Positions 44,057 to 53,770 of a stretch of 64,000 nt of DNA are shown here, piece after piece. Source of the DNA: an uncultured bacterium (GTDB lineage Bacteria; Oederibacteriota; PGYV01; Palsa-1178); the NCBI GenBank assembly GCA_937889595.1, contig CALAOR010000090.1:86603-150602 (forward strand), given 5' to 3'. The notes below the pieces were generated by a model that worked only from the letters and a program-made list of their open reading frames with translations, was not told where the DNA came from and searched no databases. Every line of letters begins with the position of its first letter. Within the stretch, counting starts at the first letter, position 1. Both the position numbers and the translations under genes were made by a program.

Positions 44057-44701
44057 TTGATATATTTTTTCGCTGATAACCACTTCGAAGCCAGGCCGGG
44101 GTTCCATCTGCACGAAAAGCTAAAAACTGATTTTGAAATCAAATTCTTCGAGGATGACATATCCGTATTGTCAAAGCCGGGATGCTTGGACGACTGCAGC
44201 CTGCTGATGATAAACATGATCTGCGGCATAGGCAAACTGCCGCAGCCAAGCCCGGAAGCGGAGGCAGAAGTTAAAAAATACTGCGTCTCAGGCAGGCCGT
44301 TGTTCCTGATCCACGCAGGCAGCGCTGCGTTCACGCAGTGGGATTGGTGGCGAAGGTTGACAGGGTTGAGATGGGTGAGGGAAAACGACCCGGAAGGACT
44401 GGCACCTTCGGTGCATCCGGTGAAGGATTTTATGGTAAGGAGAACGGAAAAGGAAATAGTGAAGGGCTTGAAAGCGTTCACCCTAAAGAACGACGAGATC
44501 TACACAAACCTTGCACAAACAGCGGATATTGACGTTCTGCTTGAAACGGAAATAGACGGCAAGACCTGCCCAATGGCGTTTAAATCGAAGAACGAGTGGG
44601 GAGGGAAAATAATGGGTTTTCTTCCCGGGCATTTACCAAAATCTTTTGAAAATCAAGACATGTTGTATGATATTGAGTTGCTCATAAAAAGCGTACTATA
44701 G
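44057..44701 (+). CDS. ThuA-like (trehalose-utilisation type) domain protein
   Basis: A 214-residue protein with a flavodoxin/GATase-like fold: ADNHFEARPGFHLHEKL, CSLLMINMICGIGKLPQPSPEAE, RPLFLIHAGSAAFTQWDWWR and PSVHPVKDFMVRRTEKEIVKGL. The GLRW... segment, V-H-P and D-E-I-Y-T match the ThuA layout. TTG start at 44057 after AAGGAGA. ThuA proteins are linked to keto-sugar formation. Confidence in family is moderate. Confidence 0.65.
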   Translation: MIYFFADNHFEARPGFHLHEKLKTDFEIKFFEDDISVLSKPGCLDDCSLLMINMICGIGKLPQPSPEAEAEVKKYCVSGRPLFLIHAGSAAFTQWDWWRRLTGLRWVRENDPEGLAPSVHPVKDFMVRRTEKEIVKGLKAFTLKNDEIYTNLAQTADIDVLLETEIDGKTCPMAFKSKNEWGGKIMGFLPGHLPKSFENQDMLYDIELLIKSVL

Positions 44702-44748
44702 AATATAGACGGTGTAGTTAAAGCATACTGCTATCGAAAAGGAGAAAA

Positions 44749-45405
44749 ATGCATTTAAATTCACGTGAACAGGATGTACTAATAGGTTTACAGAAGGAAA
44801 TAAAGGAATTGATGGCGTCAATTAAGGCAATTGGTGACAGCAAATGTACAAAAAAAACTAAAGTCAACTTACTGTCCCTATTATACTTAACAAGTAAGGA
44901 ACTTGAAAAAATGTATTTACAACAAAAACTTCTACCGGAAGATTTATTTGTAATTCTGACTGCATTAAATGCAAGAAATATTTTTGAATTATATTTGAAG
45001 ACTAGATATGTATTGAAATCCGAATCAAATAGTTCAAATTTTAGCGGTGAGGAATCTCGGGATTTCATTGAATGTTGCGAGGGAAAACTTGAGTTATTAA
45101 AATCACTAAAATTTGACGAAAAAATAGTAAACGAAAATGAAGAGCAATTGAAAAAAATAAAAAAGACTCTTCCTGATAGAACAAAAAAAATCCCCAATAT
45201 TTGTGACTTGGCAAAATTATTTGGAAAAGATTCTGAATACAAAGCGTTTTATAAAGTATATTGTAAGTATATTCATCCAACGTTATTTGGAGTTAAGCAT
45301 ATTATTTCAAAGCAGATTGTGGAAACTAAAAAAATATTCATAAGTCAAACATTTTATAAAATTTCACAAATAATTACGACAATTAAACTTAAGTATGAAC
45401 TTTAA
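44749..45405 (+). CDS. AT-rich helical protein, possibly DUF5677-like
   Basis: A 218-residue, mainly helical, lysine-rich protein: LIGLQKEIKELMASIKAI, EDLFVILTALNARNIFELYL and KVYCKYIHPTLFGVKHI. The last two parts recall DUF5677-type proteins (R-x-x-F-E, C-x-Y-x-H-P). It is clearly AT-richer than the flanks and with the next gene forms an island. The C-terminal half may be basic for nucleic acid contact, but this is speculative. Confidence 0.5.
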   Translation: MHLNSREQDVLIGLQKEIKELMASIKAIGDSKCTKKTKVNLLSLLYLTSKELEKMYLQQKLLPEDLFVILTALNARNIFELYLKTRYVLKSESNSSNFSGEESRDFIECCEGKLELLKSLKFDEKIVNENEEQLKKIKKTLPDRTKKIPNICDLAKLFGKDSEYKAFYKVYCKYIHPTLFGVKHIISKQIVETKKIFISQTFYKISQIITTIKLKYEL

Positions 45406-45524
45406 AAAATGGCTATATAATAAAATGTACTATATGTTTTGGATTCAAAAGCAGTTTATTATCGCTGGTTGGTGTTGAAAAAACATTGCAGATGTGATAA
45501 AGTTACATAAACACAGGGGGACAT

Positions 45525-47411
45525 ATGAAAGAAAATGAAATTGACATATTTGTGAAAGAAACGAAAGGAAAACAAATAAGATCGGTTATCTTATTTGCCG
45601 ATATTATGAATGCGGCTGAAATATCTAATAATACATCAACTATTGAATACGCATACATACTTGAACAATTCCATTCTTGTGCTGAAAAGATTATCCGTTT
45701 TCTTAAATTGCATATTTATCAAGATACGGTATTTGAATTAGATAAAAGGGGCGATCAAATATGTTTGATATTACATTCGTACGACGTAACTAAAAACGAA
45801 ACAGAGGAAAATGTAATAAAAAGAGATGTTACAAATGCAATCCTTTTTGCTGTGGCAATTAAATTGTTATGGAGAACCTCTGATTATAATAAAAATAGAA
45901 TTGATCAGGATTTATTTCCGAGGGATATCGGAATTGGCATTAACGAGGGGTTGATTTATTTTTGCAATACTAAAACAGGCAATAATAAGTCAGAAGGATA
46001 TTCAATTAACTTAGCGAAGAGGATTGAATCGGAATCTAGAAATGGCAAAAAATCAAAAATTTTAGTTTCGGGAAGTGCGAAGTTTTGGTCGGAAAAGGCT
46101 GAATTACCAGTTGATTTCTCAGAACACAACATTAAGGATCCAATCAAAGGAATTTCCACGGATTTCTACCTATATGAAATTTCTGAAATAAAAGCTGGCA
46201 TCTTTACATATATAAATGACTTGGCGAATGTTTTTGAATTTTCGAGTATGGCGTTGGATAAATACGAACGATTATATAAAAAAAACCCTAATGATTTTTG
46301 GACAAGGTTTCTAATTTATTTTAAAAACAATTGTATTGCTAAGGATCAACAAGAAATTGCTAAAATGAATGATGATAAGAGCGATGGAAGTATTGAGTAT
46401 TTGATAGCTGAGATAGCTCGTTTTATGAATATTGGTAATTTTGATCAAATAATTGCTAGCTGTACAAAATTGATTGAGTTGTCGCCAAATAATGCTATAA
46501 CTTATAATAATCGCGCTTATGCATTTAATAAAAAAGGGCTTTTTGAAGACGCTATCAATGATTTTACAAAATATATTGAATTAGCTCCAAAAGATTCAAT
46601 TGGATATTTTAATCGCGGATTAATGTATCATCAAATAAAACTTGATGATAAGGCAATTATTGACTTTTCTAAGGCTATTGATCTAAATCCGAATAATTGG
46701 AGCATATACTGTAGCCGCGGTACTTCCTTTGTGGAAAAAGGAATGGACAAGGAAGCGATGGACGATTATGATAAATCAATATTAATAGATGCAAACGCAT
46801 ATATTAGCTATAACAACAGAGGTAATTTATTTTTTGCGAGAAAGGAAAACGATAAAGCGTTAAAAGATTATACAACCACTATTAGAATATCTCCAACATA
46901 TAAAATTGCCTATGTTAATAGAGCTAATGTGCTTGCGAAACAAAGTAGATTTGAAGATGCGATTGCAGATATTGCACGTGCAATTGAAATGGATTCGAAT
47001 TTTGTTGAGGCGTATAATTTTAGGGGAATTATTTATTATATAATGAAAAAATACGATGATTCGTTAAATGATTTTAATAAAGCTTTGTCGTTGAAGGCTG
47101 AGAACCAAATAAAAAGTGGAATTTATAACAATCGGGGATATCTTTTTATTGATTTAAATAAAATAGAAAGTGCTATCAATGACTTTAAGCTTGCCATTGG
47201 TTTGAAGCCTGACAGGGCGGATGCTTTTTGTGGTTTAGCTATTTGCGACTATAAAAATGGAGACATTGATAATGCTAAAATTTATTATAAAAAAGCAATA
47301 GAACTAAATCCCAACTATTCAATATCTGCCGACAAGTTAATCGGTGAAGGAAAGGTATATTCGGAGGAAGTGATTGAAGCTATTGACAAAATAATACAGT
47401 TAAGTATTTGA
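45525..47411 (+). CDS. Class III nucleotidyl cyclase domain fused to TPR repeats
   Basis: A 628-residue AT-rich gene. The N-terminal 200 residues match class III adenylate/guanylate cyclase: Asp26 in SVILFADIMNA and Asp77 in ELDKRGDQICLIL (metal pair), GIGINEGLIYFCNT, and Asn162/Arg166 in SINLAKRIE (transition-state N-x3-R), then ILVSGSAKFW. From about residue 320 nine or so TPRs follow, each NNRAYAFNKKGLFEDAINDF-like. All four key residues are present, so activity is likely. No membrane helix. TPRs probably sense or assemble with partners. It is next to an unknown AT-rich gene. Confidence 0.8.
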   Translation: MKENEIDIFVKETKGKQIRSVILFADIMNAAEISNNTSTIEYAYILEQFHSCAEKIIRFLKLHIYQDTVFELDKRGDQICLILHSYDVTKNETEENVIKRDVTNAILFAVAIKLLWRTSDYNKNRIDQDLFPRDIGIGINEGLIYFCNTKTGNNKSEGYSINLAKRIESESRNGKKSKILVSGSAKFWSEKAELPVDFSEHNIKDPIKGISTDFYLYEISEIKAGIFTYINDLANVFEFSSMALDKYERLYKKNPNDFWTRFLIYFKNNCIAKDQQEIAKMNDDKSDGSIEYLIAEIARFMNIGNFDQIIASCTKLIELSPNNAITYNNRAYAFNKKGLFEDAINDFTKYIELAPKDSIGYFNRGLMYHQIKLDDKAIIDFSKAIDLNPNNWSIYCSRGTSFVEKGMDKEAMDDYDKSILIDANAYISYNNRGNLFFARKENDKALKDYTTTIRISPTYKIAYVNRANVLAKQSRFEDAIADIARAIEMDSNFVEAYNFRGIIYYIMKKYDDSLNDFNKALSLKAENQIKSGIYNNRGYLFIDLNKIESAINDFKLAIGLKPDRADAFCGLAICDYKNGDIDNAKIYYKKAIELNPNYSISADKLIGEGKVYSEEVIEAIDKIIQLSI

Positions 47412-47440
47412 GTCTTAAGTTTTTTTGCTCTAAATACTAT

Positions 47441-47469
47441 TTGACTTTATTACTTTATTTTGTTATAAA
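47441..47469 (+). promoter_or_regulatory. Strong sigma-70 promoter before the Val/Leu-rich leader
   Basis: TTGACT (47441-47446), 17-bp spacer, TATAAA (47464-47469). The predicted transcript starts near 47476, about 19 bases before the small peptide's start codon. Confidence 0.75.
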
Positions 47470-47494
47470 TTAGATACAAAGGAGGACGTGCACA

Positions 47495-47608
47495 ATGGCT
47501 AAGAACACCGGCTTTAACATCAAAAGCAACACTGCCATAGTTACGTCCACACCTGTATTACCGGTAGTACTTCTTCTTACCGTGCTTCTTGTAGTCGTAC
47601 TCGCCTAA
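47495..47608 (+). CDS. Branched-chain amino acid-rich leader peptide (probable ilv attenuator)
   Basis: A 37-codon reading frame with ATG at 47495, AAAGGAGG at 47478-47485. It ends VLPVVLLLTVLLVVVLA: 14 of the last 17 residues are Val or Leu. The next large gene on the strand is ilvD, and the whole ilv-leu set follows. Known leader peptides of the E. coli ilv operons have similar Val/Leu/Ile runs. Starvation for charged Val- or Leu-tRNA would stall the ribosome here. A hairpin follows at 47617. Alternative: a small hydrophobic membrane peptide. Confidence 0.7.
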   Translation: MAKNTGFNIKSNTAIVTSTPVLPVVLLLTVLLVVVLA

Positions 47609-47616
47609 GGCGAGCA

Positions 47617-47676
47617 ACGGCGCAGGAACCCGGGAATCCAAGTAATAAACCCCAAACACAAGGTTTCGAGCGCCGT
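47617..47676 (+). promoter_or_regulatory. Hairpin downstream of the leader peptide, possible attenuator part
   Basis: ACGGCGC (47617-47623) pairs with GCGCCGT (47670-47676), and GGAACC (47625-47630) with GGTTTC (47662-47667). Nine bases later comes ATATTTTTA. A 7-bp palindrome CTCGCCTAAGGCGAG (47600-47614) spans the leader stop and would be covered by a terminating ribosome. The exact alternate foldings were not worked out. Confidence 0.45.
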
Positions 47677-47710
47677 GATAGGTCTATATTTTTATGCACT
47701 TATCTGCACT

Positions 47711-47820
47711 TCTCCTCCCCCTCGAAGGGGGAGGATTGAGGTGGGGGTGAGGGATTTAAGCGCGGGATAAACGCGGGTACCCTCTCCCTGACTTTCTCCC
47801 TATGTGGGAGAGGGGAAGTT
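47711..47820. repeat. 110-bp C/G-rich repeat, copy 1 (ilvD upstream)
   Basis: TCTCCTCCCCCTCGAAGGGG followed by GAGGATTGAGGTGGGGGTG, ending GTGGGAGAGGGGAAGTT. Two strong purine/pyrimidine hairpins. A second copy at 51737-51843 lies between ilvB and ilvN. Together with the leader, hairpin, small ORF and terminator, it fills the 800-bp gap before ilvD. Confidence 0.8.
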
Positions 47821-47869
47821 AATGTTTTAAGAAAATAAATAAACAAAAAACCGTAAGGAGGGCACTATC

Positions 47870-47962
47870 ATGGACAAGTGGGACGCTCAGGACTACGTGG
47901 CTGCCTTACACGCATTTGGTGCCGGTTTCACTAAGGGAGACGTTTATAAGCGAAGCCGTTGA
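47870..47962 (+). CDS. Small ORF, perhaps a frameshifted gene remnant
   Basis: ATG at 47870 follows AAGGAGGG. Frame 1 reads MDKWDAQDYVAALHAFGAGF then TKGDVYKRSR and stops at 47962. The +1 frame from about 47937 reads ETFISEAVDKFTKATKQAGN and stops at 48008, and fits a helical continuation. One base change could join the two into a protein of about 46 residues. It might be a real small gene or a decayed one. Family unknown. Confidence 0.35.
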   Translation: MDKWDAQDYVAALHAFGAGFTKGDVYKRSR

Positions 47963-48082
47963 CAAGTTTACAAAAGCAACAAAACAGGCCGGAAATAAGT
48001 TAATTAATATGCCTATGATGAGGCTTCAGGTTGAAGCTGTAAAACCCCTGTAATATAAAGGGCTTTTTATGGTGAAACAGAA

Positions 48083-48109
48083 AAAAAGCCATAGTTTTAA
48101 GGGCTTTTT
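48083..48109 (+). terminator. Possible Rho-independent terminator upstream of ilvD
   Basis: AAAAAGCC (48083-48090), 11-base loop, GGCTTTTT (48102-48109). The stem is short and A/T rich. It could end the leader transcript or an attenuated message before the ilvD-proximal promoter. Confidence 0.5.
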
Positions 48110-48112
48110 CCA

Positions 48113-48141
48113 TTGAACCAAAGTTTGATTTTTGATATACT
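48113..48141 (+). promoter_or_regulatory. Sigma-70 promoter proximal to ilvD
   Basis: TTGAAC (48113-48118), 17-bp spacer, TATACT (48136-48141). It gives a leader of about 60 bases. So ilvD may have both a distal, attenuated promoter (47441) and a proximal one. Confidence 0.6.
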
Positions 48142-48211
48142 CTTTACGTTTTCTGCGTATAGGGAAAGTTTTTAATATTTGCATCGGAAAAACATTTAAA
48201 GGAGATAAAAT

Positions 48212-49888
48212 ATGAGATCAGACGCGATGAAAAAAGGAATCGAAAGGATGCCGCACAGGTCGCTTTTTAAGGCCATCGGTTATACCACCGAACAGTTGAA
48301 AAGGCCCATAATCGGGGTTGTGAATTCATTCAATGAAGTTATCCCCGGCCACATACACCTGAACACCATCGCCCGCGCCGTAAAAGACGGCATCCTCATG
48401 GCGGGCGGAACCCCCATGGAATTCCCGACCATCGGCGTCTGCGACGGCATTGCCATGGGTCATATTGGAATGAAGTACTCTCTCGTGTCGCGCGAATTGA
48501 TAGCGGATGGGGTGGAGATAATGGCGAATGCTTATCCTTTTGACGGCTTGGTTTTTATACCCAACTGCGATAAAATTGTTCCCGGGATGCTAATGGCCGC
48601 GGCACGCGTCAATGTGCCTTCCATATTCATCAGCGGCGGCGCCATGCTTAAGGGTAAATACAAAGGCAAAAATTTTGACCTTATCTCCGGCGGTTTTGAG
48701 GCTGTCGGCGAATACAGCAATGGAAAACTGGATGAAAAGACACTGGCATGCATGGAAGATTCCATATGCCCGACATGCGGATCATGCTCGGGCATGTATA
48801 CCGCAAACACCATGAATTGCATAACCGAGGCGCTCGGCATGGGGCTGCCGGGCAATGGAACTATACCGGCCGTTTATTCTGAAAGATTACGGCTTGCCAA
48901 GGACGCGGGCATGCAGATAATGCAGCTTGTGAAGGACGACATAAAACCGTCGGATATCATGACCACGAAAGCTTTTGAGAATGCCATAACTGTCGACGTG
49001 GCCCTGGGCGGTTCGACAAACACAGTGCTCCATATCCCGGCCATCGCCAACGAAGCCGGCGTGAAATTCGAGCTCAAGACCATAAATGAAATATCAGGCA
49101 GGACCCCGAACCTGTGCAAACTCTCACCCGCAAGGCGCGCGGACGGAAGCCAGCATTATATCGAGGATTTAAATGACGCGGGCGGCATCCCTGCCGTGAT
49201 GAAGGAACTTTCAAAAATAAAACTGATCAATATGGACGCAAAGACCGTGGCCGGGCCGATAAAGGAAATTATAAAAAACGCTGAAAATGGCAATACCGAT
49301 GTTATAAGGACCGCGGAAAACGCATACTCTCAGCAGGGCGGGCTCGCGATACTTTTTGGTAATATCGCTCCCGATGGCGCTGTTGTAAAACAGTCTGCTG
49401 TCGCCCCAGAAATGATGAAAAGGGAGGGCAGGGCAAGGGTTTTTACGTCCGAAGAAGACGCTCAAAAAGCGATCCTCGGCAAAAAGATCAAGCCCGGTGA
49501 TGTAGTGGTCATCATATACGAGGGACCCAAAGGCGGGCCGGGCATGAGAGAAATGCTTGCGCCGACAGCGGCTATAGCCGGAATGGGGCTGGATAAGGAC
49601 GTTGCGCTGATAACTGACGGCAGGTTCTCCGGCGGCACGAGAGGCGCGGCCATAGGACATATATCTCCTGAAGCAATGGAAGGCGGGCCTATAGGATTAG
49701 TGCGCGAAGGCGATACAATAGCCATAGACATAAAAGCGCGTTCGATAAATTTGGTTGTCACGGATGCGGAAATGGCAAAGAGAAAGTCCGGGTGGGTTCA
49801 GCCGGAACCTAAGATAAAGTCAGGCGTCCTTTACAGGTACTCGCAGATGGTGACGTCGGCTTCTACCGGCGCGATCTTTAAGAAATAG
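48212..49888 (+). CDS. ilvD: Dihydroxy-acid dehydratase
   Basis: A 558-residue Fe-S enzyme of valine/isoleucine synthesis. Cluster cysteines are in [10 protein letters not shown] and [16 protein letters not shown], with CDGIAMGH and GGSTNTVLH. The end has [21 protein letters not shown] at 48198 precedes ATG. Its stop TAG is directly continuous with a GTTCGGA-type array (TAGTTCGG). It opens the ilv-leu supercluster. No ilvE or ilvA is present in the window. Confidence 0.96.
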   Translation: MRSDAMKKGIERMPHRSLFKAIGYTTEQLKRPIIGVVNSFNEVIPGHIHLNTIARAVKDGILMAGGTPMEFPTIGVCDGIAMGHIGMKYSLVSRELIADGVEIMANAYPFDGLVFIPNCDKIVPGMLMAAARVNVPSIFISGGAMLKGKYKGKNFDLISGGFEAVGEYSNGKLDEKTLACMEDSICPTCGSCSGMYTANTMNCITEALGMGLPGNGTIPAVYSERLRLAKDAGMQIMQLVKDDIKPSDIMTTKAFENAITVDVALGGSTNTVLHIPAIANEAGVKFELKTINEISGRTPNLCKLSPARRADGSQHYIEDLNDAGGIPAVMKELSKIKLINMDAKTVAGPIKEIIKNAENGNTDVIRTAENAYSQQGGLAILFGNIAPDGAVVKQSAVAPEMMKREGRARVFTSEEDAQKAILGKKIKPGDVVVIIYEGPKGGPGMREMLAPTAAIAGMGLDKDVALITDGRFSGGTRGAAIGHISPEAMEGGPIGLVREGDTIAIDIKARSINLVVTDAEMAKRKSGWVQPEPKIKSGVLYRYSQMVTSASTGAIFKK

Positions 49889-49912
49889 TTCGGAATTCGG
49901 AGTTCGGAGTTT
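49887..49912. repeat. Short 7-bp-unit array on the ilvD stop
   Basis: AGTTCGG-AATTCGG-AGTTCGG-AGTTT, starting inside the TAG stop of ilvD. Between it and ilvB come CATCCGGCAACCGG and an AT-rich leader. Confidence 0.6.
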
Positions 49913-50031
49913 CAAACATCCGGCAACCGGAACGGCCTTTGGATTGAGTTGAATTACAAATCCAACCCGGAGAGGGGTTGCGGTTTGAACAGAGCAAAGC
50001 GGATGGATCAAATAACAACAAGGAGATTGAC

Positions 50032-51708
50032 ATGAATGGCTCACAAATATTGCTTGAATGCCTGAAGAAAGAAGGCGTGGATATTGTGTTCGGATATCCG
50101 GGCGGGGTAGTCCTGCCGCTTTTTGACGCTTTGTACGCTGAAAAAGCCATCAACCTTGTTCTCGTGCGGCACGAGCAGGGCGCGGCGCATATGGCTGACG
50201 GTTATGCGCGTTCCACTGGTAAGGTCGGGGTATGCCTGGCTACATCGGGGCCCGGCGCGACAAACCTTGTGACCGGGATCGCGACCGCTTACATGGATTC
50301 CATACCAATGGTGGCATTGACCGGACAGGTAGCGACTTCATTGATCGGTAATGACGCTTTCCAGGAAGCGGACATCACGGGGATCACAAGGCCGATCGTA
50401 AAACACAATTACATAGTAAAAGACATAAAAGACCTGGCGCAGACGATAAAGAACGCGTTTCACATAGCGTCCACGGGAAAACCCGGGCCGGTTTTAGTGG
50501 ACCTTCCCAAAGACGTTTTTACGTCTGAAATGGATTTTACGTCGTATCCGTCGCATCCAAACCTGCGCGGGTATAAACCGGTATGTGAAGGCAATAAACT
50601 GCAGATAAAAAAAGCCGTTGAGATGATAGAAAAAGCCGAGAGGCCGCTTTTATACGTGGGCGGCGGGGTTGTTCTGTCTGGCGCTTCGGAAGAGCTCATG
50701 AAACTCGTTGAAAAAACCGAAATACCGGTTACCACAACGCTCATGGCCATGGACGCGTTCCCTTCGGACCACAAGCTCAACCTGGGCATGCTGGGAATGC
50801 ACGGCACGCGCTGCGCAAATTACGCGGTGCAGGAATCAGATTTATTGATAGCGGTGGGCGCGCGTTTTGACGACAGGGTGACGGGCAAGGTGGCTGATTT
50901 CGCGCCGCACGCGAAAATAATCCACATAGACATAGACCCAACGTCCATATCCAAGATAGTAAAAGTGGATGTGCCGGTCGTGGGCGACGCGAAAAACATA
51001 TTAAAAGAAATAACATCGCAGATAAAAAAGATGGAGCATAAGGACTGGGTAAAACAAACCGAAGAATGGTCAAAGGAATTTCCCCTGACTTACAGGGATT
51101 CGGAAACCGAGATCAAACCGCAGTATGTTGTGGAAAAAATAGCCGAGCTTACAAAAGGCGAGGCCATAATCACGACAGAAGTTGGCCAAAACCAGATGTG
51201 GGCCGCACAATTCTCGAAATTCAAAAAGCCGAGGACGTTTTTGACGTCAGGCGGACTGGGCACCATGGGCTACGGATTTCCAGCAGCCATAGGGGCACAG
51301 GCAGGGAACCCGGACAAACTGGTCATAGACATAGCAGGCGACGGTTCCATACAGATGAACATACAGGAACTGGCGACAGCCGTAAAATACAACTACCCGG
51401 TCAAGATAGTTATATTAAATAACGGATGGCTTGGCATGGTAAGGCAGTGGCAGGAGCTGTTCTTTGGCAAGCGCTACTCTTCAACGTTTATAGAAGACAG
51501 CGTGGATTTTGTAAAGCTCGCAGAAGCATACGGCGCAAAAGGCTACAGGATAGAAAAAAAAGCCGATGTTGAAAAGACATTGAAAGAAGCATTCGCGCAC
51601 AAAGGCCTGGTCATAATGGATTTTAAAACATCCAGGGAAGAGAACGTCTGGCCCATGGTCCCGACCGGCGCCGCGCTGCATTCGATGATAGACGGCGGGC
51701 TCGCTTAA
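50032..51708 (+). CDS. ilvB: Acetolactate synthase large subunit
   Basis: A 558-residue TPP/FAD enzyme. ATG at 50032 follows AAGGAGAT; upstream in-frame codons (from 49978) lack a ribosome site. Marks: [43 protein letters not shown] (Glu for TPP), [20 protein letters not shown], and the TPP motif [27 protein letters not shown]. It condenses pyruvate to acetolactate. The regulatory subunit ilvN comes 149 bp later, after a 107-bp repeat. Confidence 0.96.
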   Translation: MNGSQILLECLKKEGVDIVFGYPGGVVLPLFDALYAEKAINLVLVRHEQGAAHMADGYARSTGKVGVCLATSGPGATNLVTGIATAYMDSIPMVALTGQVATSLIGNDAFQEADITGITRPIVKHNYIVKDIKDLAQTIKNAFHIASTGKPGPVLVDLPKDVFTSEMDFTSYPSHPNLRGYKPVCEGNKLQIKKAVEMIEKAERPLLYVGGGVVLSGASEELMKLVEKTEIPVTTTLMAMDAFPSDHKLNLGMLGMHGTRCANYAVQESDLLIAVGARFDDRVTGKVADFAPHAKIIHIDIDPTSISKIVKVDVPVVGDAKNILKEITSQIKKMEHKDWVKQTEEWSKEFPLTYRDSETEIKPQYVVEKIAELTKGEAIITTEVGQNQMWAAQFSKFKKPRTFLTSGGLGTMGYGFPAAIGAQAGNPDKLVIDIAGDGSIQMNIQELATAVKYNYPVKIVILNNGWLGMVRQWQELFFGKRYSSTFIEDSVDFVKLAEAYGAKGYRIEKKADVEKTLKEAFAHKGLVIMDFKTSREENVWPMVPTGAALHSMIDGGLA

Positions 51709-51736
51709 GATGATAGTTTTAGTGAAATAAACCGCA

Positions 51737-51843
51737 TCTCTCCTCCCCCCTTGAGGGGGAGGATACAGGTGGGGGGACGGGTTTAATTGGATTCGCTGCA
51801 TAACCCTCCCCTTAATCCCCTCCCATAGAGGGAGGGGAAAGTT
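51737..51843. repeat. 107-bp C/G-rich repeat, copy 2 (between ilvB and ilvN)
   Basis: TCTCTCCTCCCCCCTTGAGG followed by GGGAGGATACAGGTGGGGG, ending ATAGAGGGAGGGGAAAGTT. Same order of hairpins as copy 1 at 47711. It lies within the operon, between two subunits of one enzyme. Confidence 0.8.
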
Positions 51844-51856
51844 AAGGAGTAAAACT

Positions 51857-53436
<1,580 letters not shown>

Positions 53437-53463
53437 GATCATATATGTTTTAAATCAGGGAAA

Positions 53464-53489
53464 AGAGCCCGGGTTAAATCCCGGGCTCT
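53464..53489. terminator. Hairpin after ilvC, no T-tract
   Basis: AGAGCCCGGG, loop TTAAAT, CCCGGGCTCT: a perfect 10-bp stem 28 bases past ilvC. Without T-tract it is more likely an mRNA-stabilising or Rho-linked hairpin. The rest of the 334-bp gap is the repeat element at 53510. Confidence 0.6.
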
Positions 53490-53509
53490 GGAACCTGAAA
53501 GTGCAGACT

Positions 53510-53720
53510 GTCATTGCGAGGAGGCGATTTTTATTTATGCCGACGGACTTCGGCTGAGCTCAGTCGAAGACAAGCAATCTCAGTTCTACCGATAAGCCTT
53601 AAGTTCTTGCAATGCGGCGCTCCGCAGGCTTTGATTTAGACCAGATTGCTTCGTCGCGGAAGAACTTGCTCTAGTTCGACAGGCTCACTACCCTGAGCTT
53701 GCCGAAGGGCTCGCAATGAC
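53510..53720. mobile_element. 211-bp MITE-like repeat with GTCATTGCGAG ends
   Basis: Begins GTCATTGCGAG (53510-53520) and ends with its reverse complement CTCGCAATGAC (53710-53720). Internal parts, CAATCTCAG/AGATTGCTTCGTCG, and GTTCGACAGGCTCACTACCC near the right end, resemble repeats found in many unrelated bacterial genomes. No coding. It separates ilvC from leuA by itself. Confidence 0.7.
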
Positions 53721-53770
53721 GATTAAATGAAACGGAATTAACCAGCACTAATATTGAAAGGCGGTGTTTT

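Noticed and set aside
45525..47411. Complete Pycsar or CBASS defence system
   Set aside because: The cyclase is class III and fused to TPRs, but no effector with a cyclic-nucleotide sensor, TIR, membrane or nuclease domain could be identified next to it.
47412..48211. T-box riboswitch before ilvD
   Set aside because: No T-box sequence (TGGNACCGCG type) or specifier-loop layout; the leader-peptide model fits better.
51066..51422. 118-residue ORF inside ilvB
   Set aside because: Out-of-frame shadow of a highly conserved enzyme gene with no own ribosome site.
53461..53490. tRNA T-arm (GGGTTAAATCCC)
   Set aside because: No acceptor, D or anticodon arms could be built around it; it is a simple 10-bp hairpin.
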